Shown: positions 10,504 to 19,938 of the stretch, piece after piece | How positions within the stretch are numbered: position 1 is the stretch's first letter | How the letters are laid out: each line of letters starts with the position of its first letter | DNA from: Drechmeria coniospora | Lineage: Eukaryota; Ascomycota; Sordariomycetes; Hypocreales; Ophiocordycipitaceae | Assembly (NCBI RefSeq): GCF_001625195.1 | Contig: NC_054390.1 | Span: 8,467,222-8,531,221, forward strand | DNA length: 64,000 nt | Direction of reading: 5' to 3' | The notes under the pieces: generated by a model | Databases searched by the model: none | Told to the model about the DNA's origin: nothing | What the model saw: the letters and a program-made list of their open reading frames with translations, nothing else | Position numbers and translations under genes: made by a program

Positions 10504-13306
10504 TTCCGGGCTTCCTGGTCGACTACCCACCGCGTGGATATCGACGAGCGTGTGCGGACTCTATTGCATGCGCATGCGACGGCGGCGATGTGGTCGTGTG
10601 GATGCTGACGGGGTTGACGTGGGCGGCTGAGGATCAGGTTTCGGCTCCGCTTCGGGTCGCGGGCCAGAATGTCGGGAGGATGGGTATGACGCGAGGCGGT
10701 GCTGAGTCGTGGCGACGAGCCCGAACCGAGTGCAGGATGAAGATTGCTCGAGGGGAGGGCGACGTCGGAACGAGGGAGCCAGAGGAAAAGCGCGGCGGTG
10801 GCGGCGGTGGGAGTTGTCGCGGTCGTCGTGGTTGTGGTGGTGCTGTTGGGTGATACCAGCAAGACCAGCGCGGGCCTTGGCGATGGCAATCTCCGTTTCT
10901 GACTGCGTGCTTTGTCACCCGAGTCTGGATAGGCAGAGAAGGACGACGACGAGCGGCGGTGAGAGCAAAAGTAACGACGACGACGGCGGCGGCGGCGACG
11001 ATGTTGCGTGCATGGACAAGACAGAATCCCAATGCCAATTCGACCGCTGACCTCCCTGCAAGGAAAGGGTCACGCCCCTGACGCTGCTTGCAATCGTTCG
11101 AGGCAGGCCAGCCCGAGATCGTGGGAGTAGCTTCGGCGCGCACGTCCAAGGCACGGCAACGAAGCTCTGGGGGGGGGAAAAGGCAGGAGGGAGAGGCGAT
11201 AAACGAAAGCCTGCTGGTCGGGACGATGGGAAAATGATCTGGTCGACGAGGACGAGGACCAAGCACTCGTGGGGGGAGGGCGGTGGTGGGGGGGGGGGGG
11301 GGGGGGCGAGACGTCGCAGTGTGTTGCAGCAAAGGCGTACCGTACACGGTGACCAAAGCCGGCGAGACGGCCTCGAGATCTTCCTGTTGCGTGGTGGGTG
11401 CAGCGAGCGACAAGACCCAAGGACCAGAGACCAGCGACCAAAGACGGGAGACAACCAAAGCAGCAGCAGGGGAGGTGACCCAGTTTCGGGAAGCCAGAGT
11501 TGGGAGTGGGGTTATGCAGCTACCACGAGGTCCCGGGGTCAAGGCAGCCATAATAGCCGATCGCCGCCTGCGGTGAAAGCTGGGCATCGAATGACTGCCT
11601 AATTATGTCGCCCGGTCCTTTCGTGGCTGGTGGTGTCATGATATCGCTATAGGGAGGGTACCCTTCAAACTGGGCGGGCCAATTCTTCAACCGAGGCACA
11701 CGCTCGCTGCGTGGCCTCCTGACTATACTTTGTACGTGCGTCTGGATTCTTGCGTCACAACATTGGCAAATAGTCACGGGACGCAATGCCTATTCTCGAT
11801 TCGTTTTTTTCGTCGTTACGTGACGCGCATGAGTCTTACTCGCCAAGAAATCGGCGTCGAACCGTCATCGAACATGTACTGTCATATTATTTCTTTTAAA
11901 AGGAGAACTAGTATTATTACCTAGCACGGAGTACGGAGAACATGTACTGTACTTACCGTACTTAAGGATTCTGTACTGTACTTTATGCAAGTACGGAGTA
12001 CATCCTGGGCAAAATGCTGGCCAGTTGCATACTCACTCTTTGCATACCCATTTAAAGCGGCGCTTATTGTTGGCTTCCGCCGCTAAAGCGATTGCAGCGG
12101 TAGCGAGCACGTGATTTCACACAGTGTGTATAGTGCAGAAAATTTTGCTGGCACTGTCGAGCAATATCTTGAAATCGCGGGCCGACTCGCAAAAAGATTT
12201 CCTTTCTGCATCAAGATTTTCGCGGAAAAGCCTGCCCTGGGTCGGCTGTTCTCAATGGGGTGCCTCGAGCGTGACAGCTTGAGCAATGTCTTGAGAAGGA
12301 CGTCTGCTTTCATCTGAGCAGCCAGCGTCCTCTCAACGTGGACTGCCATGAGAATCATTGTCGACCTGGTTGATGCAACCTTTGCGATGATTTTTGCGTT
12401 GCATTGCTAACTACCCAAGACGAGTTTCAGCCTTTTCACCTGCAGGTACGGCCCCTCCCCCCCTTCTCCTGCATTTCACACGCCGCGAAGCTCCCCATCA
12501 CGTCTCTGAATGATGACACAATTTAAAATTGTCTTCTTTTCCCAACTGATTCGACCATGAGGAAGTTCAGTCTGTTCGGGCCTCAGGCCTGTTACTTGCC
12601 AGTATTATTTTGTCTGACTACACATTTTTCACATCTGAACGTCGTATCAGCTCTGTACTCTACGCACTTGCTAACGTTGGCTCCGTGCACAGATTGGCAA
12701 ACCCCGACGCCGCGGCCGCATCGACTAACCCGTTCACAGCCAAACGCACAATGCGATTGCTCAATATGGTAAGCATACCCCTTGCCCTCGTCTGCGTCGG
12801 GTTCGTTTTTTTTTTTTTTTTTTGCTTTGCCGCTGTCTATCATGATGAAACATTCCACACTATTCGCAGTTTCCACTCGAGTCCCGTCGAGCCTTGTCTG
12901 GGACAAATGAGGGTTTATACTTCCTTGGATGACTGATCCAGCACAGCTTCATTTTTTTTTTGTTTTCTCGACTTGCAAATTTGGTCAAGAATGGCAGAAG
13001 AGGAAGCTAACTCGAAAAAGATGCAGGAATTCGCACCGTCACACGTCGTAATGAGTACATGGACTCGTAGTAATATAATGCATGCACATGATGCTTCATT
13101 CCCATAGTCTCGCCTCCTCGCGCCCGCCCCATCGTCAAGTCGCCCCATCGTAAAGTCGTGCGGCCGGTGAACAACGCCTGCAGCTGCTTAGCCAAGTCCC
13201 ATAGCCTGAATGCCGATGCCCGACGGCTGCGAGGCAAAATATTCCTAAATGAAAACCGAGGCACCAATCGCTGATGCATGCCCATGAGCCCCTTTCGATT
13301 GCGCCG
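10504..13306. other. Intergenic, probably long promoter/leader of the ptaB-like gene
   Basis: GC-rich to about 11600, with a run of 19 G at 11288-11306 (C19 on the ptaB-sense strand), then GTAC-rich DNA near 11925-12000 and AT-richer DNA. Poly-T tracts lie near 12806-12823 and 12952-12960. No gene could be supported. Confidence 0.45.
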
Positions 13307-15937
13307 TCAAGCCACGCGGACCTCCTCTCTGGCCTCGTCCCGCAGCACGCGTCCGCCGACGATGCCCCTCCTGTTCCGTCCCGTCCTCCCTCTGCCGAGC
13401 CAGTTGAGCTTGAGCATCTTGCAGAGCTCGACCATCTTCTGGCCGCCCTCGTCGCCGCCGTCGTCGAGGCCGTCGAGGCTCGACAGCACGCTCATGCACT
13501 GCAGCATGCGGCCGACCATCTCGGTGACCTGCTTCGAGCCGTCGACGTTTTCCTCGAGCACGCTGTCGAGCACCTGAGCGCTCGAGGGCGTGAAGGACCG
13601 GACGGCGCCGTCGCTCACGTGGCTGCCGAAGCTGACGTTGCTGAGGGCGCGACCGCGGCCCCGGTCGGAGCCGTCGCCGAAGAGGGTCGTGCCGTTGGAG
13701 GTGTAGGATCCGACCGAGAAGGAGGGGTCGGCCGACATGGCGGTGCCGGGACGAACCATGGAGGTGAAGGACCCGGACGGCGAGGCCGAGAGGTTGCTCT
13801 CCATGGGCGGCGGCGAGGCAAGCGCCATGGAGGGGATGAACTCGAGCGACAGGCGGGAGAAGAGGGGCTTGAGGGTGTCGTAGCGGGAGAGGATGACAAT
13901 GTCGCGGAAGGACGTGAGGACGAGCCGTCGGACGTCGAGGACCTTGGACGCGAGGGCGACGCGCGCGGATTTGGCCATGGAGGTGGGTGACGGCACGAGG
14001 CTGCCCCAAAAGTCGCGCGACTGCTCGGGCGTCATGATGATGCCGCAGCCGGAGACCTCGAGGTCGAGGGGCAGGAAGACGGACTGGACGTAGGGCAGGA
14101 TGGAGGTGAAGGTGAACATCCAGAGCTCGACGAGGGTCGGGATGAAGCGGTCCTCGGACGTGAGGCGCAGGGATCGATCCAAGGCCGAGAAGCCCGTGTT
14201 CAGCAGGTCGCGAAGGTCGTCCACCATGCTCGCGGGGGACCTCTTGTGGATGCACCACTTGATGTGCATCTGGACCACGCGGTTGAAGTCCTCGACGGGA
14301 AGGCGGAGGTCCTCGCCCTCGAAGACGACGAGCAGCTTCGCCTTCAGGTAGGGCCAGGCATCGTTCGGCGACATGTGGTTCTGCAACCCGAGCTTGCCCG
14401 GATCGATGGGGTCGTATATGGTGGACTGCTGGGACAGCGACGGCACCGACCCGGACCAGTCCTGCAAGCCAAAGGTGGACTCGGCATCCAACCGGCTCTC
14501 GGAACGGTCCGCCAGCTTCTTCTCCTTCTTGGTCTTGGAGAAGCCCGAGGAGGCGGGAGCGGGGCTGACGGGGATGTTGAAGTTGTAGAGGCTGCTCGGC
14601 GCGTTGGGGTCCGTCGGCTTGGAGTTGCTCGCGGCCGACGAGAGCGACAGGTGATACTCGTCCTTGAGCTTCTGCTTCTGCCGCGACAGAAAGTGATGCT
14701 TCTTCTCCTTCTCCTTCTCCTTGCCCCTTTCCTCGGTGAAGGACTCGCTCGGACGGATGGTGGTCGAGGACGAGTTGTTGTGGCTGAAGAGCGACGCCGC
14801 CGGCGGCTCGGCCAGGCTCGTCGAGCTAAAGTTTCCGCGATGGAGAGCCGAGAGGGCGGTGCCGAGCTTTCCGGGACTCGGGAGCGCCTTCTCCTTGGGC
14901 TCCTTGCTCGTGCCGATCTTGCTGGGGCGAGAGAAGAGCTTCGACTTGGCCTTTTCCGTCTTGGTCGACGTCTTGTCCGGCAACGGCAACGACGGCGAGG
15001 GCATCGGCGGCACGGGCGGCATCGGCTGAGGGGGCGACGTCGACTTTTCCCCCGGCGAGCCCTGGCCGGATCGAGGGAAGACGAGGCTCGCGGCGGCGGC
15101 GGCGGCGGCCGACGAGTGCGAGCCGGCGAACCTGTCCTGCGGATGCTGGTGATGGCCGACGACAGGCCCGAAGGCGGAATCGCGCGGCGCGCTGGCCTCG
15201 GTGAGGCTCAGCAGGGGCGGGCTCAGGGGGGCCTTGCTGCCGCTGCCGCGGCGGGACCGGTCGTTGGCCTCGCCGGGGAAGGGCACCGTCTGGGACCGCT
15301 GGCGCGCGTGGGCGGTGCCGTGGTTCTGATGAGCCATGACGGCGACGGCGGCGGCGGCGGCGGCGGCGGCGGAATGGGCCGGCTGCGTCATGCTCACGTG
15401 GGACAGGTTGGAGGTGGAGGTGGAGGGCAGGTTGGAGTCGAACATGCCGGGCGTCGCCGAGTGTTTTCTCGAATGGCCCCTGAGGGGTGGTGCATGCGTC
15501 GACGCCGCGGTCGCGACCTGCGCCACGGAGCCGGGGGCGGCAGGGCGAGAGAAGTTCTGGGGCTGCACGATCGGCGTGCCGGCGTTGGCGAAGCGGTTGT
15601 AGATGGGCGTCGCCGACGAGGCTTCCTGCTGGTGCTGGCGGGACCCGGTGACGGCCGCACCGGTGACGACCGAACCGGTGACGGCATGGGGAGTCTGTTG
15701 TGCCTCGCCATCCTCGCTGCCGGAGGAGTCGACGCGCAAGGGGAGCGGCCGGGTCGGTGCGGCGGCCGTCGGGCGATGGTGGGAGGACGAGGCCGAGGAG
15801 GAGGACGAGGTGAAGGCGGACGAGGAGGGCGGCGGCACGAAGGCGGCCTGGCTCAAAGGCGCGGCCAGGACGGCGGGAAAGCCGGCGGCGGCGCGGCTCG
15901 GACGCCTCGACGATGCCGACGCTGGTCCAGACTGCAT
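13307..15937 (-). CDS. hbrB: HbrB-family TORC2 subunit (Bit61/PRR5-like)
   Basis: Single-exon gene of 876 aa. HbrB proteins (yeast Bit61, animal PRR5/Protor relatives) are non-catalytic TORC2 subunits; HbrB is known from a hyperbranching mutant of Aspergillus. Residues 1-500 are disordered: Ser/Ala/Pro-rich, with an alanine run encoded by gcc/gcg repeats (DNA about 15337-15372) and lysine-rich patches. The HbrB domain begins about residue 505 with IYDPIDPGKLGLQNH. It continues through AWPYLKAKLLVVFEGEDLR, VVQMHIKWCIHKR, LVELWMFTFTSILPYVQ and SRYDTLKPLFSRL, reaching roughly residue 780, with a conserved-looking tail MLQCMSVLSSLDG...LLxLNWLGRGRTGRNRRG. The first ATG in frame was used. A long antisense frame is a codon-bias shadow. 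Confidence 0.88.
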   Translation of the reverse strand: MQSGPASASSRRPSRAAAGFPAVLAAPLSQAAFVPPPSSSAFTSSSSSASSSHHRPTAAAPTRPLPLRVDSSGSEDGEAQQTPHAVTGSVVTGAAVTGSRQHQQEASSATPIYNRFANAGTPIVQPQNFSRPAAPGSVAQVATAASTHAPPLRGHSRKHSATPGMFDSNLPSTSTSNLSHVSMTQPAHSAAAAAAAAVAVMAHQNHGTAHARQRSQTVPFPGEANDRSRRGSGSKAPLSPPLLSLTEASAPRDSAFGPVVGHHQHPQDRFAGSHSSAAAAAAASLVFPRSGQGSPGEKSTSPPQPMPPVPPMPSPSLPLPDKTSTKTEKAKSKLFSRPSKIGTSKEPKEKALPSPGKLGTALSALHRGNFSSTSLAEPPAASLFSHNNSSSTTIRPSESFTEERGKEKEKEKKHHFLSRQKQKLKDEYHLSLSSAASNSKPTDPNAPSSLYNFNIPVSPAPASSGFSKTKKEKKLADRSESRLDAESTFGLQDWSGSVPSLSQQSTIYDPIDPGKLGLQNHMSPNDAWPYLKAKLLVVFEGEDLRLPVEDFNRVVQMHIKWCIHKRSPASMVDDLRDLLNTGFSALDRSLRLTSEDRFIPTLVELWMFTFTSILPYVQSVFLPLDLEVSGCGIIMTPEQSRDFWGSLVPSPTSMAKSARVALASKVLDVRRLVLTSFRDIVILSRYDTLKPLFSRLSLEFIPSMALASPPPMESNLSASPSGSFTSMVRPGTAMSADPSFSVGSYTSNGTTLFGDGSDRGRGRALSNVSFGSHVSDGAVRSFTPSSAQVLDSVLEENVDGSKQVTEMVGRMLQCMSVLSSLDGLDDGGDEGGQKMVELCKMLKLNWLGRGRTGRNRRGIVGGRVLRDEAREEVRVA

Positions 15938-16794
15938 TGTCGCGGATGCTGGCCGGTCTCGTCACATCTTGAAGCGGGCAGAGCGGATGTCTGCCAGCAC
16001 TGCGTCGTCTCGCACCGGACGGCTCGACCTTGAGGATGCCCGCCCGCTTGCTCGTGCGCAACTCGCCGCGTGGACGGATGGAATCGAACGACGTGTGCTT
16101 CCGCCCGAGGTGGCAGGACGAGGGCGAGGAGCCTATGGACGGCTCAGCGGGACGCTCGACGAAGCAGGCAGAGCATGTAAGGGAGGCTCGAGCAGCCGAG
16201 TCGAGGCGAGTCCAATGGACGGGTGCGTTTGACCGGGGCGAGCAGACGCTGACGTTGAACGTTGGGCGGATGGAGGAGCTGGGGTGGTCGATGGCGAGTG
16301 TCGTGTGTTGTACGGAGGACGGCGTAACGAGCGACGTGGAGTAGACCGTGGTCGGTGAGGGGGAACGGCCTGACGTACCACTTGCTCGCAAGTACAAGCA
16401 TTCACCAATGCACAACCAAGTATCCGTATACGTACGGGGTATTGATACAGTATTATGTACGAATTAGGTACAAGTAATTACTGTACTTGTACTTGCTTAT
16501 GTGCGGAGCACAGTACTGCTGTAAGTACTATTAATGCTAGGTACTTGTGGGCGTAGTCTGCTGCACTTGCATGGAAACGTCACAGTACGGTCACAGTACG
16601 GAGTTGTAGTAATAGCACTGAATGCAGCAACTACAGGATACCTTTATGCAAGTACCTACTGTAGTCAAGGCAAGGAGCGAACAAGAATATTACCACCTAC
16701 TTACTAGTATGTGGTGTTGCTGCCTTGCCTGTTCAAGTAGCCTGAGGCAACAGTACCATGAAATCAGGTGTTTCCGCGCTTGCATGTGGACGTT
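15938..16794. other. Intergenic, upstream of hbrB; GTAC-rich from about 16430
   Basis: The first ~450 bases are presumably hbrB promoter and leader. From about 16430 the sequence becomes dense in GTAC, acagtacgg and gtacttg words. No gene was recognised. Confidence 0.45.
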
Positions 16795-17170
16795 CTCTTC
16801 ACTATTCACTCTTTACTCCTCACGATTCTCTCTCCACTCCTCACTCGTTACTCTTTACTCGTTACTCGTTACTCTATACTCGTCACTCTTTACTCGTCAC
16901 TCTTCACTCGTTTGCTCTTTACGATTTACGATTTACAATTCACGATTCTCTCTCCACTCTTCACTCTTCACTATTTACGATTTACGATTTACGATTCTCT
17001 CTCCACTCTTCACTCTTCACGATTTACGATTTACGACGATTCGCGATTCACGATTCACGATTCACAATTCACAATTTACGATTCGCAATGTACGATTCGC
17101 AATTTACGATTCACGATTCCCAATTCACGATTCCCAATTCACGATTCATATTTCACGTTTCACTCTTTAC
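16795..17170 (+). repeat. Compound minisatellite (TTACTC / ACGATTC units)
   Basis: Nearly G-free on this strand. The first part iterates ctctttactcgttactc-type units. The second part iterates tttacgattcacgattc-type 7-bp steps. A larger ~70-bp unit containing gattctctctccactcttc recurs three times (about 16821, 16943, 16993). It abuts the FunK1 relic directly, so it may lie within the former gene. Confidence 0.85.
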
Positions 17171-17186
17171 TCCCGCAAACCGGCAC

Positions 17187-18000
17187 AACACGACCTCAAA
17201 TAGGATCTACTCTTACCTAATTGTTTCAATAGCCTGCCGTATTATCAGCGACTTCAAGACGATTAGGGAACTACTAGACTCAATGCAAGATGCCATCAAG
17301 GCACATCAGTCTCTCTATTTTACCGGTAATATTGCAAGGCTAGGCGCAGGGTAAAGCTCGGCTAGCTAGGCAGGATGGTGGGGCAGACCTAGGAGAGTAA
17401 AGCTCGGCTAGGCGCAAGGGTAAAGCTCGGCTGGGCAGGGAGGTGGGGCAGATCTAGGAGAGTGGAGTCTGCCGTAACAGTAACAATAAGGCGGCTACGG
17501 ATACAAAAGGCACAGAATCGTAAAGCTTGGAAGAAGGGCAAGCTTTAGTCTTGAATACAACCTCACGATTGAACGAGGCGCACTTGCTTACTACCTAAAT
17601 GTCTTCGAACGGGCCCGTCCATTGCAAATATTCTCTATCGGGATATTTCTTCAATCAATGTTATTATTACGAACCTAAAGGTGGCGAATGGATTCAAGGG
17701 TATGCTTATTGACCTTGACCTGGCCAAGCCGAGAGATAGATAATGGCCCTAGTAGAGCGCGTTACGGGACAGGTAGTCGAGGTATTCCGTGCAACACCGA
17801 TCATACCTACCGTCATGATCTTGAGTCATTCTATGATCTTGAGTCGTTCTATGATCTTGGGTAGTTCTATAGTCTTGAATCGTTCTATCATCTTGAGTCG
17901 TTCTTTCATGTTCTGCTTTGGATGTGTGCGCGTCAATCATGGAGGACTGGAGTTGCCAGTGTACGGATGCTGCGTAAGGAAAGCATGTTGAGAGATTGGA
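17187..18000 (+). pseudogene. FunK1-type fungal protein kinase, degraded fragment
   Basis: Three kinase blocks lie in order but in different frames. (1) 17199-17337 reads NRIYSYLIVS...DFKTIRELLDSM and DAIKAHQSLYFTGNI. (2) About 17630-17743 reads ILYRDISSINVIIT and GFKGMLIDLDLAK, the catalytic-loop and D-L-D segments, and ends at TAA. (3) 17763-17960 reads RYGTGS, HTYRHDLESF and FHVLLWMCAR. These are hallmark stretches of the FunK1 family, a kinase-fold group expanded in fungi and often repeat-associated. Blocks 1 and 2 are separated by ~290 nt of non-kinase DNA containing internal direct repeats (gtaaagctcggct). Blocks 2 and 3 are offset in frame. Inside block 3 the DLESF codons are amplified. 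The family is inferred from motif memory without alignment. Confidence 0.7.
17814..17908 (+). repeat. 18-bp tandem repeat inside the FunK1 relic
   Basis: Five imperfect copies of catgatcttgagtcgttc-like 18-mers. Each encodes HDLESF/YDLESF, i.e. a duplicated conserved kinase segment, and one copy carries a stop (gggtagttc). Confidence 0.85.
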
Positions 18001-18690
18001 GATTGGAAGTTTCGATGATGCATGACGCATATTGCGGATCAGACATCGTATGCCACTCACCAGAGACCTGAGGTGCCATTCAAATATTTGATGAAATTGC
18101 GAAATTGGTCCTGAAAATGTCCCAGCAAAAGACTCCATCAGCATCATGGGTGCTGTCGCATCAGCGTGTCGACGCCTTCACCATCGACGGCAGGTCTCCA
18201 GAACGCCTCACATCTCATAGGAAAAGCATCGCGTCCATGCGATCCACGATGCTGTCATCCCCCCAATTATTTTTGCGGACAAAAACGCATAATATAGACC
18301 CTTTGACAAGAGATGACAAAGTGGACGCTCCGAAGCATACGGTTTCTCCAAACGAAACCGAATTCAGTCATCGAAGCGCATGCTGGGTTGCTGATGCAAT
18401 GCCGTGCCAGAAGCCGCCACCACTTTGACCACGGCAGGAGTGGTTGCGAACCCCAGTCGATGCGTAGCTTGGCTGACGATTAACAGTACTTCTAAATGTT
18501 GCGCCGTGGCAATAAAACAAAACCAGTCACCAGTAATGACGCTCACTTGTACCAGCGGATGCGAGGCTGCATCGAAAGCTGTAACCGTGCTCACAAAGTG
18601 CTCTGTACTCAGGGTGGAGCTGCATCACATGCCAAGCTAACATGATGCACGTTAAGAGTACCTCTAACTTGAAGAATCGAGAAACTTCCT
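18001..18690. other. Intergenic between kinase relic and tRNA
   Basis: I see no recognisable gene. Short open frames on both strands lack family signatures. The left edge could still contain unrecognisable kinase C-terminus. Confidence 0.4.
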
Positions 18691-18785
18691 GCCAGAGTGG
18701 CCGAGTGGTTAAGGCGTTGGTTTTAAGTGGCGTACCACTATCACCAATATCGAAAGATGCCCGGGATCGAAACCTGGCTCTGGCT
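18691..18785 (+). tRNA. tRNA-Leu(UAA) with 14-nt intron
   Basis: Acceptor stem GCCAGAG pairs with CTCTGGC. The A-box is TGGCCGAGTGG, and the D-stem GCC/GGC is followed by anticodon stem TTGGT/ACCAA. The anticodon TAA is at 18724-18726. An intron fits at 18728-18741, directly 3' of position 37, the canonical nuclear site. The long variable arm (ATC-GAAA-GAT) marks a class II tRNA. The T-arm CCGGG/CCTGG encloses loop ATCGAAA, with B-box GGATCGAAACC. A T-run shortly after 18788 suits Pol III termination. The discriminator base is T, whereas leucine tRNAs normally have A. Confidence 0.92.
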
Positions 18786-19494
18786 TACTTTTTTTTTGCT
18801 TCCGCCGCATTTTCAGTGTCAATTTACGCATCAAATGTTTGCTGGCTTCATTCATCCCCGTGTCGACGAATTCGTAATACTTCAAAATGTGGGTGGCGGT
18901 CAGCCATGCTGTGCTCTCTGAATGAAATGGGAATCCATTCCGGCAGCTGGGGAGGGGCACCATGTTGGCGATGAAAATGACGGTGTGAACTGGGTGAAAC
19001 CGAACACCCCAGCTGTAGGAGCAGGGTCTGCAGATACTAGCGAACCTGTTGCCAATGCTGGTAAAAGTATGCTCGACCCTCGAGATGCTCAATCTACCCT
19101 CTTCTACCCTCTTCCAGTGGGCGTGATTTCATCTTGTCGTCAGAGAGCACACTCAAGCATCTAACGGCGAACGGAGCAATTACAGTGGTGGCAGGTTGCT
19201 TACAGCGCTGCACTGCACTGTACTTAGTCTCTAGGGCACCAACTGGAACAAGACATTGTTTGGCCCCGCGCTTCCACCCACTCATCTCAGCGCAGGGAAC
19301 CCACCCTTCAAGCGAAACGTGACCTGCAGGGTAGGCCGTGATGATTAATAAATAATGAATATCTGACCCTCACGCTCAGCACCATCATTTCAAATACTTC
19401 ACCTAAACCACAACCCCCCTCCCCCCCCGGGCTTTTCTTCCAACCTAACCCAACCCAACGCACGATTTCGCAGCCGTTCTACAGCGAGACGAAA
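18786..19494. other. Intergenic upstream of gon7
   Basis: Starts with the poly-T terminator of the tRNA. Then comes undistinguished sequence, with a C-rich stretch (about 19416-19430) close to the gon7 start codon. No gene was recognised. Confidence 0.45.
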
Positions 19495-19782
19495 ATGGCG
19501 CAGGAAAAGCCAATGGTGCTCGTGGCGAGCTACAGCTCCCCCGCCAACGACGCCTTCGAAACGAAAAGGACCATTCCAGCGCCGCCGTCCGATGCCGTCT
19601 CCGACAAGACCATCTACCTCGAGGCCCTCCGCAAGGCCGTCGCCGAAACCCAGGGCCAGGTGAACAAGGAACTCACGGCGCGCATGGAGGAGGACAAGGC
19701 ACGCGACGCGGCCGCCGACAACCCGGTCGACGACGACAAGGAGGAGCAAAACTACGGCGAAGAGGTCCAAGAAGAAGACTGA
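19495..19782 (+). CDS. gon7: Gon7-family subunit of the EKC/KEOPS complex
   Basis: A 95-aa single-exon protein. Gon7 is the fungal accessory subunit of KEOPS, which makes the t6A base modification at position 37 of ANN-decoding tRNAs and also affects telomeres and transcription. The sequence fits the family. A short N-terminal strand (MVLVASYSSP) is followed by a Pro-rich linker. The helix DKTIYLEALRKAVAETQGQVNKEL comes next (seen at residues ~41-64), then TARMEEDKA and an acidic disordered tail ending EEVQEED. Length and order match Gon7. The gene is convergent with vps39, with 156 bp between stop codons. The start context is good (A at -3). Confidence 0.85.
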   Translation: MAQEKPMVLVASYSSPANDAFETKRTIPAPPSDAVSDKTIYLEALRKAVAETQGQVNKELTARMEEDKARDAAADNPVDDDKEEQNYGEEVQEED

Positions 19783-19938
19783 GGATGCGCTGCCGGCAAG
19801 CGGTGTGACGACATGACAGGCTTCCGACATATCTAGTGATAAAACTCTGTCGACACGCCCGCGGGTGCCTCCCACCATGCAGCACGGCAGGCCGCCGGCG
19901 CAACCGCGGCGGCCAAGCTCGCACCGCACCGTGGCCGT

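Noticed and set aside
12751..12933. Mini-gene: ATG 12751, possible intron 12769-12869, short second exon
   Set aside because: Splice sites are acceptable but the product would be under 30 residues with no recognised feature, and the intron contains a long T-run.
14246..16033. 595-aa open frame on the plus strand opposite hbrB
   Set aside because: Low-complexity Arg/Gly/Leu translation antisense to a recognised HbrB protein; a frame shadow.
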